A DNA stretch of 64,000 bases from Sulfurospirillum sp. UBA4058 (GCA_002382085.1 DFZK01000002.1:139718-203717), one strand, 5' to 3'; positions 18,968 through 27,434 are shown, numbered from the stretch's first letter. The notes: generated by a model from the letters alone, not told the origin. Numbers and translations: made by a program.

Positions 18968-19968
18968 ATCTTTTCCTTAAGCAAAAAGGGCATAAATTCG
19001 CGTCCTTCAACGATGGTTTTGATGAGTTTGTAGCCGTCTAGTTTCAAACAATGCTTGTACGTCACCTTTCGTTTGAGCTTTACATGTAAAAAGGTTTCGT
19101 TCATGCGTTCTTCAAAAGCGTCGATGAATATCTTCTTACCCTCCTCGTTCAAAAGCGCGTAGTTGAGGCTTTTGTCAAAGTGTTTGAGCACTTGAAGTTT
19201 CTTCCTTCCCACTAGATCGAAAATGGTTTTAAAGACGATGATGGGCTTAAACGCTTCACTTAGATCGAGGCTCAAACTAAAGCGTCCTTCCCTTGGGCTG
19301 TGCAAAAAGCTGATAGACTGGTTGAGATGCGTGTGGTAGATGGAGGCGATAGTTTTGGTGTACAAAAGCGTGTTACCAAAGCTGATGAGTGCGTTTATAG
19401 GATTGTCCGGTGGGCGTTTGACTCGCTTGTTCATCACAAAATCTTCAGGTAAAAAATACTTAAAACTGTCGTAAAATCGACTCCAAACTTGCCCCTCGAC
19501 AAAGAGTACTTGCTCCACTTTTGTCGTTACATGTAAAAGCGAAGGCTCGTCGTCTTTCAGCCAATCAAGGTAAGGTTTGAGCTCTTTTTTGTCGTGACGG
19601 TAGTAATGGTACAAAACTTCGTGGATATTTTGAGCGATGGCGGAGACGATGTTTTTAGCGATGCTCAGCCGTTCATTGACAAAACATAAGGCTTGTTTGA
19701 CATTCAAGTCGCCGCTGACGAGGTACGCCTTGGGGTAAAACGTGCCGCTGTAGTTGCCGTGGTAATTGAAAATGTGCAAGGTAATCCCCGCTTTGGCGAT
19801 GAAGTCTAGAAACTTCGTATTGAAGCTCACTTCATTGAGGCAGTAAAGCTCCCTCGTCTCTTCGATGGGCAGGTAAAAATTGCCCTTTTCGTTGTGAAAT
19901 GCAATGGAGTTGTCTTTGCGACTTAGCTCCCCCATCGAAAAAATATAGCGTGTGTGGTTCTTTGCCAT
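18964..19968 (-). CDS. cas1: Cas1 integrase
   Basis: 334 aa. The catalytic metal ligands are recognisable: E158 in LFVEGQVWSRFY, H223 in SFLHSPREGRFSL and the acidic pair D235/E238 in SLDLSEAFKP. The N-terminal beta domain and C-terminal helical domain have normal proportions for type I-B Cas1, so the adaptation enzyme looks intact, consistent with the long array. Base composition is visibly less AT-rich than cas8-cas7-cas5-cas3. It carries TTACATGTAA sites at 19080 and 19527. Confidence 0.95.
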   Translation of the reverse strand: MAKNHTRYIFSMGELSRKDNSIAFHNEKGNFYLPIEETRELYCLNEVSFNTKFLDFIAKAGITLHIFNYHGNYSGTFYPKAYLVSGDLNVKQALCFVNERLSIAKNIVSAIAQNIHEVLYHYYRHDKKELKPYLDWLKDDEPSLLHVTTKVEQVLFVEGQVWSRFYDSFKYFLPEDFVMNKRVKRPPDNPINALISFGNTLLYTKTIASIYHTHLNQSISFLHSPREGRFSLSLDLSEAFKPIIVFKTIFDLVGRKKLQVLKHFDKSLNYALLNEEGKKIFIDAFEERMNETFLHVKLKRKVTYKHCLKLDGYKLIKTIVEGREFMPFLLKEKM

Positions 19969-19976
19969 GGTTTATC

Positions 19977-20471
19977 CTAAATAAAACAGTACTCATAGTA
20001 GGCGCATTTTTTGCACTTGTTCTCAAACTTTGGTGGTGGCGGCGTGGGCGACGTCACCAGTGTCGTGATAGCGTCCAAAACAGATAAAAGCGCTTGCTCG
20101 TTTGCCTCGTCCAGTTCGATGATCTCGCTTTTGGTGTTGTGATTTTTCTCGACGTACTCGACTTTCCCTTTGCGCTCGATGCCTTTTTGTTTTAGTTTGT
20201 ACAGATAAAGCAACACCTGCCACTTCACCGCTTCAGGGTCAGAGTCCGACTTCTTGAGCTCCACAAGGTACTCTTTGGTCAGCTTGTCGATCTTGACATT
20301 GTCTATCTTGATCTCGGCTTGCTTGGACTTTTCTTCGTTGATCTCATGCAAGACTTTCCCGATACGCACGTCTTCTGAGTTATCTTCAAGGTTGAGGCGG
20401 TTGGCGTGAAGCCAACACTGTGTGTGACAATGAAAATAGTAGTTGATGAGGGTTCCTGTGATGGTGTTCAA
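19977..20471 (-). CDS. cas4: Cas4 exonuclease
   Basis: 164 aa. Four cysteines for the iron-sulphur cluster are visible: C15 and C19 in FHCHTQCW, and the C-terminal C153/C156/C162 group in NKCKKCAYYEYC. Between them lies a RecB-like nuclease core with GKVLHE. Cas4 trims prespacers and selects the PAM during acquisition. It ends 8 nt before cas1. A sharp drop in GC occurs exactly at its start, where cas3 ends. Confidence 0.92.
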   Translation of the reverse strand: MNTITGTLINYYFHCHTQCWLHANRLNLEDNSEDVRIGKVLHEINEEKSKQAEIKIDNVKIDKLTKEYLVELKKSDSDPEAVKWQVLLYLYKLKQKGIERKGKVEYVEKNHNTKSEIIELDEANEQALLSVLDAITTLVTSPTPPPPKFENKCKKCAYYEYCFI

Positions 20472-22652
20472 TTAAAGTTCCCAATTATAAAATTGTTGGT
20501 GATCTACTTTCTCTATCTTTTCATTAAGCAACCCTAAATTCTTATCATACTTCAAGCTAATGATTGGAAAAGTTTTTTTATAATTCTTATGTTCATATAG
20601 AAAACTTTTATCTTTTGTCGCACAATATTTCTTCTTAGATATTGAAACAAATAATTTCTCAGCTTCTAAATATTGTTTATTTTGTACATATTCGTTAAAC
20701 TCATTGAAAAGTTCAATTGGAAGCACTTCGATTCCATCAAATTGTTCAAAAAACTCTTCTTCGCTTTCTTCATATACATTAAAAGGGTATAGATTGTCTA
20801 AATAGCCTCTAAATTTTTCTCTTAAATTATCTTCATTCAATTCAAATGGTTTGTAAATATTGTCTAATAGCTTTTGCACGACATTTTCATTAAGAACAAC
20901 ATTCTGAACATCTTCTAATTCAGCCAATGTCTTTTCAATTAACTCTTTTTCATAAATCTTTTTATGAACATCTTCAATGGCACATGTAACAAAGCAATTC
21001 GCTTCATCAGACTCTTTTAAAACTCTATCTTTCTCCCTATAAACACGTCCAAATCGTTGCAATAGCGCATCTAGGGGAGCAGGTTCGGTTACTATCAAAT
21101 CATAGTCAATATCTAGGCTGACTTCAATGGCTTGTGTGCCAACCAGTAGTTGAGGCTTTTCATCGGACAGTAAAGATTTTTCTTTTTCTAGTCTATCTTT
21201 GGCATTAAAACTACTATGTAACAGTGTTTTATGCTTACATGTAATAGCTTTATACATATCTTGAGCTTTTGCAACCGTATTGCAAACAACTAAAACGGTT
21301 TTTCCACTATTTATTTTGGACTGAATAAATTGTTTTTGCTCATCTATGGACGAATCAAGTAGTTTAATTTTATGCCTTTGAATACTTTTGATTAACGCTT
21401 CATTTGGCTTAATTTCTTTTGCAATTTTCAAAATTTTCTTGATATGTTCTTGCATAAATGATGGCATTGTTGCCGTCATAATAAATACTTTTACATGTAA
21501 CTTTTCAATAAGCCACTCTATAAAAAACAATATCCTTCTAAAAAGCTCTCTATCGTAAATATGTATCTCATCAAAAATGAGATAACTCCCCGCAAGTTCC
21601 GTAAAACCTTTTTCAAAACCTTTAACTCCAAAAGCCCATTTTAAAATCTGAAATGGCGTTACAACCTTGAACGGTTTAATGATTTTTTTGTTGATATCCA
21701 CTAAGTCTTTTAAGCTTTGACCGTCTTTTTTTTCATAATATTCATCAATAAAAAACTTGGCTTTACCATGTAAAAGTCCCACTAGTTCTTCATTACCAAA
21801 TCCATTTTTAACACTTGAAACTCTTTTTGTCATGGCATTGATAGAAGCGGTAAACGGTAAAATATAAAAAGCTCTTCCCTGTCTTGTTTTCAGTTGATTT
21901 TGTAACCACCCTAAACTACTTTCTGTCTTACCTTGACCTGTTGGAGCTATTAAAAGTGCATTGCCTCTCATTTGCCAAGACTCTTCTTGATGTTTGTATG
22001 GTGGATAAGGTTTATTGTGTAAAAAAGTGAAATTGTTTTGTTCAATAATAGGAATCTTTTTGATGCCTGCCGAAGCGTTATGGTCGCAAATAGAAAGAGA
22101 AGCGGATAAAAAAATATTTTGAAATTTTTCAAGTTCGAATAGTGTTTTTTTAGTACGCCTCGAAGTCCATTTTTTTATTATCAGCTCAATAGAATTTACA
22201 GATAAGTTCTTCTTTTCAAATTCATGTTGAGATAAAAAATCTGCTATCCATGCTAAATTTAATTCTTCAAACTCTTTTTCTATCCATCTATCTTGATTAT
22301 ATTTTTTGTTATTTTCGTACTCATTCAAAAGTTCTTTTAATTTTTCAAAATTTTTATGATGAGCCAATATCGCACTGATAATTAACTCATCATGTGTATA
22401 GTTTTGAGCTAAAATTGCGCTTATAATTTCATGTCTAAATCTATAAGGATGCCCTTTTTTCATTAAAAGTTGAAAACCTTGTGTAGCTTTACCTAAATCA
22501 TGAAAAATAATGGCTTGCTCGAGGCATTTCCAAAAATCAACATTATCAAAATATGTTTGCAAAATTGGAAATGCCATTTGAAAATCAGGCACAATGTCAA
22601 GCAGGTCTTGAATATGTTGTTCTAAAAGCAAGCCATCAGATTTTGCTAGCAT
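20472..22652 (-). CDS. cas3: Cas3 helicase-nuclease
   Basis: A 726-aa fusion of an HD nuclease and a superfamily 2 helicase. HD residues H51/D52 are in IFHDLGKATQG, with further histidines near 98-99 (LAHHKNF). Helicase motifs follow: Walker A APTGQGKT (237-243), DEIH box (361-364), 'TATMPSF', then 'LVGTQAIEVSLDIDYD' and 'LQRFGRVYR'. All look functional. Cas3 is recruited by target-bound Cascade and shreds the DNA. The gene is AT-rich and overlaps cas5 by 7 nt. Confidence 0.95.
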   Translation of the reverse strand: MLAKSDGLLLEQHIQDLLDIVPDFQMAFPILQTYFDNVDFWKCLEQAIIFHDLGKATQGFQLLMKKGHPYRFRHEIISAILAQNYTHDELIISAILAHHKNFEKLKELLNEYENNKKYNQDRWIEKEFEELNLAWIADFLSQHEFEKKNLSVNSIELIIKKWTSRRTKKTLFELEKFQNIFLSASLSICDHNASAGIKKIPIIEQNNFTFLHNKPYPPYKHQEESWQMRGNALLIAPTGQGKTESSLGWLQNQLKTRQGRAFYILPFTASINAMTKRVSSVKNGFGNEELVGLLHGKAKFFIDEYYEKKDGQSLKDLVDINKKIIKPFKVVTPFQILKWAFGVKGFEKGFTELAGSYLIFDEIHIYDRELFRRILFFIEWLIEKLHVKVFIMTATMPSFMQEHIKKILKIAKEIKPNEALIKSIQRHKIKLLDSSIDEQKQFIQSKINSGKTVLVVCNTVAKAQDMYKAITCKHKTLLHSSFNAKDRLEKEKSLLSDEKPQLLVGTQAIEVSLDIDYDLIVTEPAPLDALLQRFGRVYREKDRVLKESDEANCFVTCAIEDVHKKIYEKELIEKTLAELEDVQNVVLNENVVQKLLDNIYKPFELNEDNLREKFRGYLDNLYPFNVYEESEEEFFEQFDGIEVLPIELFNEFNEYVQNKQYLEAEKLFVSISKKKYCATKDKSFLYEHKNYKKTFPIISLKYDKNLGLLNEKIEKVDHQQFYNWEL

Positions 22653-23368
22653 AACTCTCTCATCAAGATGGAAGTGTTTAGCTCTTCATCAAAAAAAGCA
22701 TTAGCATCAATTTGATTAGCTAATTTTTTGAATTTCCAATTTGCCATATCAAATTTCTCTTTGATATTTCGAGGCTCATGTACAAAATTACCTATTCCGT
22801 CATTAATCAAAAAAGGTTGTACTTCTTTTGGCACTCGCACAATATCAGTATAATCAAAATATTTAGGCATTGCGTAAATTTCACCAGAGCTTTTATATAT
22901 GTTGAATGGTACTATTGTACCGTTCAACATAGCTTTAGAAGATTGGCTTGCTTCAATTTCTTGTACCTCTACAATTTTTGCCAAATCTCCACTTCGACCA
23001 AGTAGAAGTTGAAAAACTGGAGATTTAAACGCATCAGCAATATCTTGATTGTCAAAATACAATGTCAGATAACAATCATAAAGAATTTCTCGTTTATACT
23101 GAGCAGGTTGTTTCTCATTAATATTACTAACACTTTTGCCTTCTTGTTTAAATCTATAAGTTGTCTCCATATCTTCATATAAAGATTGGTATCTAAAAAT
23201 ATAAGCAAACCTAAAATCAATCAGTGTATCATTTCCTGTCGCAGAAGCAACTAACCCAGCAATCGTAGAATAAGGAACTGCCTTGATACTTAATTGATTT
23301 GAACTTATAAAATTTGGATACCTAAAACTAGCCGTTTGTGCTGTTATAAGGACACGATAAAGCTTCAT
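22646..23368 (-). CDS. cas5: Cas5
   Basis: A 240-aa RAMP protein. The N-terminus 'YRVLITAQTASFRYPNF' and 'KAVPYSTIAGLVASATG' match the Cas5 family pattern (first strand plus an invariant-like P-x-S/T-x-x-G-L/M). Cas5 holds the 5' handle of the crRNA in Cascade. It lies 1 nt after cas7 and overlaps cas3. The position and neighbours support a Cas5t-like (I-B, Tneap-like) assignment. Confidence 0.88.
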   Translation of the reverse strand: MKLYRVLITAQTASFRYPNFISSNQLSIKAVPYSTIAGLVASATGNDTLIDFRFAYIFRYQSLYEDMETTYRFKQEGKSVSNINEKQPAQYKREILYDCYLTLYFDNQDIADAFKSPVFQLLLGRSGDLAKIVEVQEIEASQSSKAMLNGTIVPFNIYKSSGEIYAMPKYFDYTDIVRVPKEVQPFLINDGIGNFVHEPRNIKEKFDMANWKFKKLANQIDANAFFDEELNTSILMRELC

Positions 23369-23369
23369 C

Positions 23370-24470
23370 TCAAATCACAACGGTATCAAGTATTTTTACA
23401 AAACTATCAATCATTGTATTGATTGAACCTACGTTGATTTTGATGCCACCAATTTCTTCTTCTTTGATAATAACCTCATCCATAAAACCAGTTGCTTTTC
23501 CAATATAGACATCACTTCTAAAATATTCTTTGTTATCGTTGATAACTTCATGCAACGCTTTTAGCGATAAAGTAGCTTTGCCTTCTTCTTCAACAGCAAT
23601 GTTGTCAAAAATATTGTTACCGCCCTTTAAAACTGCCAATACAATAAAATCAGGCTTAACACTTGCGTAGTTTGTTGTTCGTTTTGCGCCACCGGCGATG
23701 GTTTTTAAAGCTGAAATTGTATCTTTGGTTCTTTGTAATCGCACTTCTTTTTTGAGCCTTGCTCTTTGAATATTGGGATTGATTAAATCTGAAACTTCTT
23801 CTCCACCATCTTCTACAATCTGTTTAAAAGTACTATCTATAATATTTTTATACCCAGAGCGATTGGTTTTTGTAAATGTTCCAACTTGGTCTAAATCAAG
23901 TGAAAACATTCCTTTTAAAACTGTTGAATAGGATTGTTTTTCATAAGGCACAGCATCGCCATCTTGCCTAGCCATTGTAGAAAATTCATTGATGAGTTTA
24001 ATGGGTGTAACCGATGTTAAAATAGAATTTTTAAGAGGGCTAATTCTTGTCACAGAAACGTCAATTTTTTTTGCTTTACCTTTGCTATCTGTCACAATTT
24101 TACCATTTTCATCTATTTCATCATCTTTTGAAGCTCTCATATAACCAAAAATATCATCATCATCGTACACTATAGGATTTGCATCTGTAAAAGCCACTTT
24201 CGTATCTCTTGTGATTGGGCTTAAACTCCATCCGTTTAACCCTAAAGTTTCCCTCCACCAATATCTCCATGCTTGTCCTGCAACAACTGCATACCAACGA
24301 CCGTTTTTATAAACTTTTTTTACAGCAGTAGCATTATCGGTACCTTGACTATTGGTACCATCTTTACCCCAATTATTTAGACTTGCACCATCAACATCTA
24401 TTAACACCGAACTATGAACAAAATAATTCTTTATTTTGTCATTATTAATTTTATCTTTAAATTTACTCAT
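23370..24470 (-). CDS. cas7: Cas7 (Cst2/DevR-like backbone subunit)
   Basis: 366 aa from the ATG at 24470, which lies within the end of cas8 (ATGAGTAA overlap) and follows an AGGAGAGG site; an upstream in-frame ATG at 24488 has no such site. The N-terminal 'VHSSVLIDVDGASLNNWG' and 'VVAGQAWRYWWRETL' segments resemble the Cst2/DevR type of Cas7. Multiple copies coat the crRNA spacer. It is AT-rich, like cas8 and cas5. Confidence 0.9.
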   Translation of the reverse strand: MSKFKDKINNDKIKNYFVHSSVLIDVDGASLNNWGKDGTNSQGTDNATAVKKVYKNGRWYAVVAGQAWRYWWRETLGLNGWSLSPITRDTKVAFTDANPIVYDDDDIFGYMRASKDDEIDENGKIVTDSKGKAKKIDVSVTRISPLKNSILTSVTPIKLINEFSTMARQDGDAVPYEKQSYSTVLKGMFSLDLDQVGTFTKTNRSGYKNIIDSTFKQIVEDGGEEVSDLINPNIQRARLKKEVRLQRTKDTISALKTIAGGAKRTTNYASVKPDFIVLAVLKGGNNIFDNIAVEEEGKATLSLKALHEVINDNKEYFRSDVYIGKATGFMDEVIIKEEEIGGIKINVGSINTMIDSFVKILDTVVI

Positions 24471-25845
24471 CTTCATCCTCTCCTTCATTTGTTAGATTTT
24501 CAAATTCTTCTTCAATCTCTTCATCAATAGTAAGTTTTTCATATAAAGCAATCAACAAAATATCTTTTGTTTCAGACCAATTTTCGCCACTTGGCAAAAT
24601 TTGAAATACCATCTCTTCGGCAGTAAATAAAGGTTTACTCACTTTTGTCATTAACTTTCGCATTAATTCCCTAAGCTTACCCCGAAGCTCACCTTGTGAT
24701 TTTGTTCTTTCAAGTGGAAAAATTACTTTTTTAATAAATTCCTTATCGTCATTATTAAGTTCTTGTAACCCATCCGCAACTCTTTTGAGTACTGCCAACC
24801 TTTCTTCTCTCATACCTCTAATCTCCCTTAAATAGATTTCTGTTAAGTGCCAACTAGAACGACTTTTTTTCAAAAAGCTGATTATTGATTTCCCTTGAAT
24901 AAAGTTCTTAATCAATGGATTAAAATATTTCATAGTCGATTTGTAATCTTTATTTTTTATAACTTCATCTTCAAATTTCACTTTTTTACCATCATTTTTT
25001 CGTTCTTTATATGAATGTTTAACAATAAGATAATTCCATTCATCTTTGCCACTTGTCCCTAATTTTTCATCTTTAAAAAATTTTGGCGCTACATGATTAA
25101 TAAAGTTCATTTGATTTTCCGTAACATGTATGAGAGTTACTTCACTTCCTTTATCAGTATTTGAAATCAAATAAAATGTTATATCTCCAAAAAGTTGCTC
25201 TTCTTGTAACTCTTCGATTGTTTTATAAATAAAATTTTCAAAAATATTAATTTTTGAATCTACAAGACAATCAATGTTTTTAACAATGTTTGAATTAAAA
25301 TCTTCAATATTTTCTTCACTCCAAAAATTGTTAATTTCTTTATTGTTACTAATCATAAAGCCCATGCGTCCAGCTATTTTTTTCATATTGATTGGGGCAA
25401 AAAACAAAGAACTCATACACTCTTTACACATCAAAAATTGGTTTGAAAAATTTGAGGTAAAGTTTGCATTGCTATTGCCTGTAGTCAATGGAAAAATTGT
25501 TTTACCAACACTACATAAATTATTAGCTTTTCCACACGATAAGCAATAACCGTCCTTGTTTTCTTTCATTAAGTCACTAAATTGGGTATTTGCTTGCTTC
25601 ATTCTTTCATTTAAATTTTTGGCTGTGGAATTATGTGTAAATTTTGAGTTAAATGAAAAAACTTGATTTAATGTTTTGACTGGTTTAAAAACATATATAT
25701 TAAAAAGTTTTTTGACTTCTTTTTCTAGCTCCTCGAAACTCTCAAACTTATCCTTGCCACAAAATTCAATCAAACCAAGCCGACCGATTTCTACCATCGG
25801 ATCACCCACAGGCTGTGAAAAATTAAAAATATGCTTTTCCGTCAT
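24463..25845 (-). CDS. cas8: Cas8 (Cst1-like, CXXC-CXXC) large subunit
   Basis: 461 aa. The ATG at 25845 has AGGAGGG 6 nt upstream; the further ATG at 25863 precedes that site and is rejected. Two zinc-binding pairs, C101/C104 (GYCLSCGK) and C140/C143 (MCKEC), are the signature of Cst1-type Cas8 of the Tneap variant of subtype I-B. The acidic tail 'EGEDEDE' ends the protein. Cas8 recognises the PAM and starts target opening. A putative promoter lies about 100 bp upstream and overlaps the target of the crRNA-like element. Confidence 0.88.
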   Translation of the reverse strand: MTEKHIFNFSQPVGDPMVEIGRLGLIEFCGKDKFESFEELEKEVKKLFNIYVFKPVKTLNQVFSFNSKFTHNSTAKNLNERMKQANTQFSDLMKENKDGYCLSCGKANNLCSVGKTIFPLTTGNSNANFTSNFSNQFLMCKECMSSLFFAPINMKKIAGRMGFMISNNKEINNFWSEENIEDFNSNIVKNIDCLVDSKINIFENFIYKTIEELQEEQLFGDITFYLISNTDKGSEVTLIHVTENQMNFINHVAPKFFKDEKLGTSGKDEWNYLIVKHSYKERKNDGKKVKFEDEVIKNKDYKSTMKYFNPLIKNFIQGKSIISFLKKSRSSWHLTEIYLREIRGMREERLAVLKRVADGLQELNNDDKEFIKKVIFPLERTKSQGELRGKLRELMRKLMTKVSKPLFTAEEMVFQILPSGENWSETKDILLIALYEKLTIDEEIEEEFENLTNEGEDEDE

Positions 25846-25949
25846 TATGCCCTCCTGTGACATTAATTCTAATCACATCAAAATATTCTTACAATTCAAC
25901 TATAATCAATCTATCACCTAGTACAAATTTTTTATTTTTACCTTTTAAA

Positions 25950-25977
25950 ATAGTAACATAACAAACTAAAATATCAA
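25950..25977 (-). promoter_or_regulatory. Putative promoter of the cas8-cas7-cas5-cas3-cas4-cas1-cas2 operon
   Basis: On the minus strand TTGATA (25977-25972) is followed after 16 nt by TACTAT (25955-25950), giving a transcript start near 25943 and a 5' leader of roughly 100 nt before cas8. The spacing and hexamers fit a sigma-70-type promoter. A second TACTAT (25982-25977) could serve as an alternative -10 box. Both would be covered by the match of the crRNA-like spacer. Confidence 0.55.
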
Positions 25978-25994
25978 TAGTAAATATTCTTTAA
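25974..25994 (+). promoter_or_regulatory. Target site of the crRNA-like element (TCA plus 18-nt match)
   Basis: The plus strand reads TCA, then ATAGTAAATATTCTTTAA (25977-25994). These 18 nt equal positions 1-18 of the segment after the solitary repeat, except position 12 (T here, G there). Beyond position 18 the two diverge. TCA occupies the 5' position where type I systems read their PAM. The site overlaps the putative -35 box of the cas8 promoter. Confidence 0.7.
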
Positions 25995-26000
25995 AATTTT

Positions 26001-26030
26001 TTATGTTTTATTTAAATTTTTAGCTATAAT
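26001..26030 (+). promoter_or_regulatory. Promoter of the crRNA-like RNA
   Basis: A perfect TATAAT lies at 26025-26030, in an AT-rich background, with TTATGT (26001-26006) 18 nt upstream as a weak -35. Initiation near 26037 would leave about 18 nt before the degenerate repeat, an arrangement like the array leader. Confidence 0.5.
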
Positions 26031-26036
26031 TTTCAA

Positions 26037-26121
26037 AGCAACATTTTCATTAAAAGTGAACCGACACAAGGTTTGTATTTAAATATAGTAAATATGCTTT
26101 AATTGGATTTGTTGCTACTCC
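26037..26121 (+). ncRNA. Solitary crRNA-like gene: degenerate repeat plus pseudo-spacer
   Basis: Positions 26055-26084 match the array repeat, in crRNA orientation, at 25 of 30 positions: three changes in the first three bases, one A to G in the small loop of the potential ACAA/TTGT hairpin, and the final C to T. The Cas6 cleavage region and most of the 8-nt handle are kept. A spacer-like segment follows from 26085. Its first 18 nt match the cas8 promoter region at 25977-25994, 17 of 18. Cas6 and Cascade should process and bind it. It probably directs DNA binding without full cleavage, repressing the effector operon. The 3' end is unknown and may run antisense into cas6. Confidence 0.7.
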
Positions 26122-26123
26122 TA

Positions 26124-26837
26124 TCATATATTTCCCCCTACACAGTACCCCGCCCCATAACTATTCTTTTCCCCGATCCCGCACGCCAACGCCACAAATG
26201 CCAGCTTCTGACTCACCTCATCTTCATTGGGCACAATTCTAAATTTATTACCGAAAAAACGGATAGCTTTGCCGTCTTTGGTGATGGGAATATTTTGGGG
26301 GACTTTGTTTTTGATTTCGATGAGTTGGATGAAATTTTGGCTTACATGTAAAGACTCTCCAAAAAAGCTTTTGTATTTTTTTTCGGCGTTATCGTGGAGT
26401 TGACGTTGCAGTTGCATGATGTCGCCGCTTTCTTGCATCGTCCAGTATTTACCATTGCCAACCGAGACGATGACAGGGGTGGCACTGTAAAGTTCGGTGA
26501 TGAAAAACTGGGAAACGGTTTTTTTGTGTGTTTCGACGACTTGGATGTGTTCGTGGTTGATGTTCTGGCGAAGCGTGGTTTTGAGTGTGTCGATGAGCGT
26601 TTCATCTAAAGATCGGATGCTAAAGGTGTAGACGTTACCCTGTTTGTAGACTTTTTCTTTTTCGATGGGAAGCAGTCCTCCAAAGACGTAGTATTTGAAG
26701 CCCTCTTTTTGGTGTACTTCGCCCTCGCCTTCTTGGTACATCGAGAAGCTGATGTATTTTGAGAGCAGTTCAAAACTTTTCTCAAACGCAATGTCCTTTT
26801 TTAAAAATGCCTTGCATGTAAGTTCAAAATAACGCAT
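26124..26837 (-). CDS. cas6: Cas6 crRNA-processing endoribonuclease
   Basis: A 237-aa RAMP protein that starts 'MRYFELTCKAFLK' and ends with the glycine-rich loop 'ACGIGEKNSYGAGYC' typical of Cas6. It cleaves the repeat transcript to leave the 8-nt handle. It is separated from cas8 by the 278-bp gap that holds the crRNA-like gene, so it is probably expressed from its own promoter in the 117-bp gap shared with ybaK. It is less AT-rich than cas8-cas3. The codons for SLHVSQ carry TTACATGTAA. Confidence 0.92.
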   Translation of the reverse strand: MRYFELTCKAFLKKDIAFEKSFELLSKYISFSMYQEGEGEVHQKEGFKYYVFGGLLPIEKEKVYKQGNVYTFSIRSLDETLIDTLKTTLRQNINHEHIQVVETHKKTVSQFFITELYSATPVIVSVGNGKYWTMQESGDIMQLQRQLHDNAEKKYKSFFGESLHVSQNFIQLIEIKNKVPQNIPITKDGKAIRFFGNKFRIVPNEDEVSQKLAFVALACGIGEKNSYGAGYCVGGNI

Positions 26838-26954
26838 ACAAATCCTTTTTTTAAGATTTAATAATCTTACTACGATTTTATTACTTATGGATAAAATATT
26901 TCAAATCGAAAGATTTTTTTGCTACCATTTGTAAAAAAGTTGTGAGAAGCGAAA

Positions 26955-27434
26955 ATGAGCCTTAAAAAAACGAATGCGGCGCGGTTTTTAGATACGTTGA
27001 AACTGCCTTATGAGATGAGTTCGTATGAAGTAGATGAAGAAGATTTAAGTGCGGTGCATGCGGCGCATTCGCTTGGTGTTGCACCTGAGTGTGTGTTTAA
27101 AACGCTCGTAGCGCGCGATGAGGCAAAACGCATTTTGGTGGCATGCATCCCTGCCGCAGAAGAGATCGACCTTAAAGCCTTAGCCAGAATCGCAAATGCC
27201 AAACGGTGTGAACTGGTGGCGGTCAAAGAGCTTTTGGGACTGACGGGATACATCAGAGGCGGGTGTTCGCCATTTGCGATGAAGAAGCATTACCCGACGT
27301 TTATCGATGCGACGGTGTTGGATCATGAGAAAGTTTTTGTGAGCGCGGGGCATAGAGGTGTACAACTTCACCTCTCACCCTCCGTGCTTATCGAAGCGAC
27401 TAAAGCGCTGTGCGAATCGCTAATCAAGGCTTAA
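26955..27434 (+). CDS. ybaK: YbaK/EbsC-family aminoacyl-tRNA deacylase
   Basis: 159 aa, with the YbaK features: 'VFKTLVA', 'VACIPAAEEIDLKALA', a 'GYIRGGCSPFAMKK' loop and a 'GVQLHLSP' end. It hydrolyses mischarged tRNA, typically Cys-tRNA(Pro). It is divergent from cas6 and has no evident link to CRISPR function. A second, clearly diverged family member lies at 53998-54474, so this copy may have come with the accessory region. Its end overlaps the opposing PAS gene by 15 nt. Confidence 0.88.
   Translation: MSLKKTNAARFLDTLKLPYEMSSYEVDEEDLSAVHAAHSLGVAPECVFKTLVARDEAKRILVACIPAAEEIDLKALARIANAKRCELVAVKELLGLTGYIRGGCSPFAMKKHYPTFIDATVLDHEKVFVSAGHRGVQLHLSPSVLIEATKALCESLIKA

Noticed and set aside
25846..25863. 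Cas8 start at 25863 (MSQEGI...)
   Set aside because: The AGGAGGG ribosome site lies downstream of it and exactly upstream of the ATG at 25845.
25988..26017. A second degenerate repeat on the minus strand 67 bp from the first (ATTTAAATAAAAC...)
   Set aside because: Only about 11 of the first 12 bases match, in a very AT-rich stretch, and the orientation is opposite to the crRNA reading.
3104..27434. A discrete integrative element with integrase, att sites or tRNA
   Set aside because: I see no integrase, transposase, tRNA gene or flanking direct repeats; only composition hints at acquisition.
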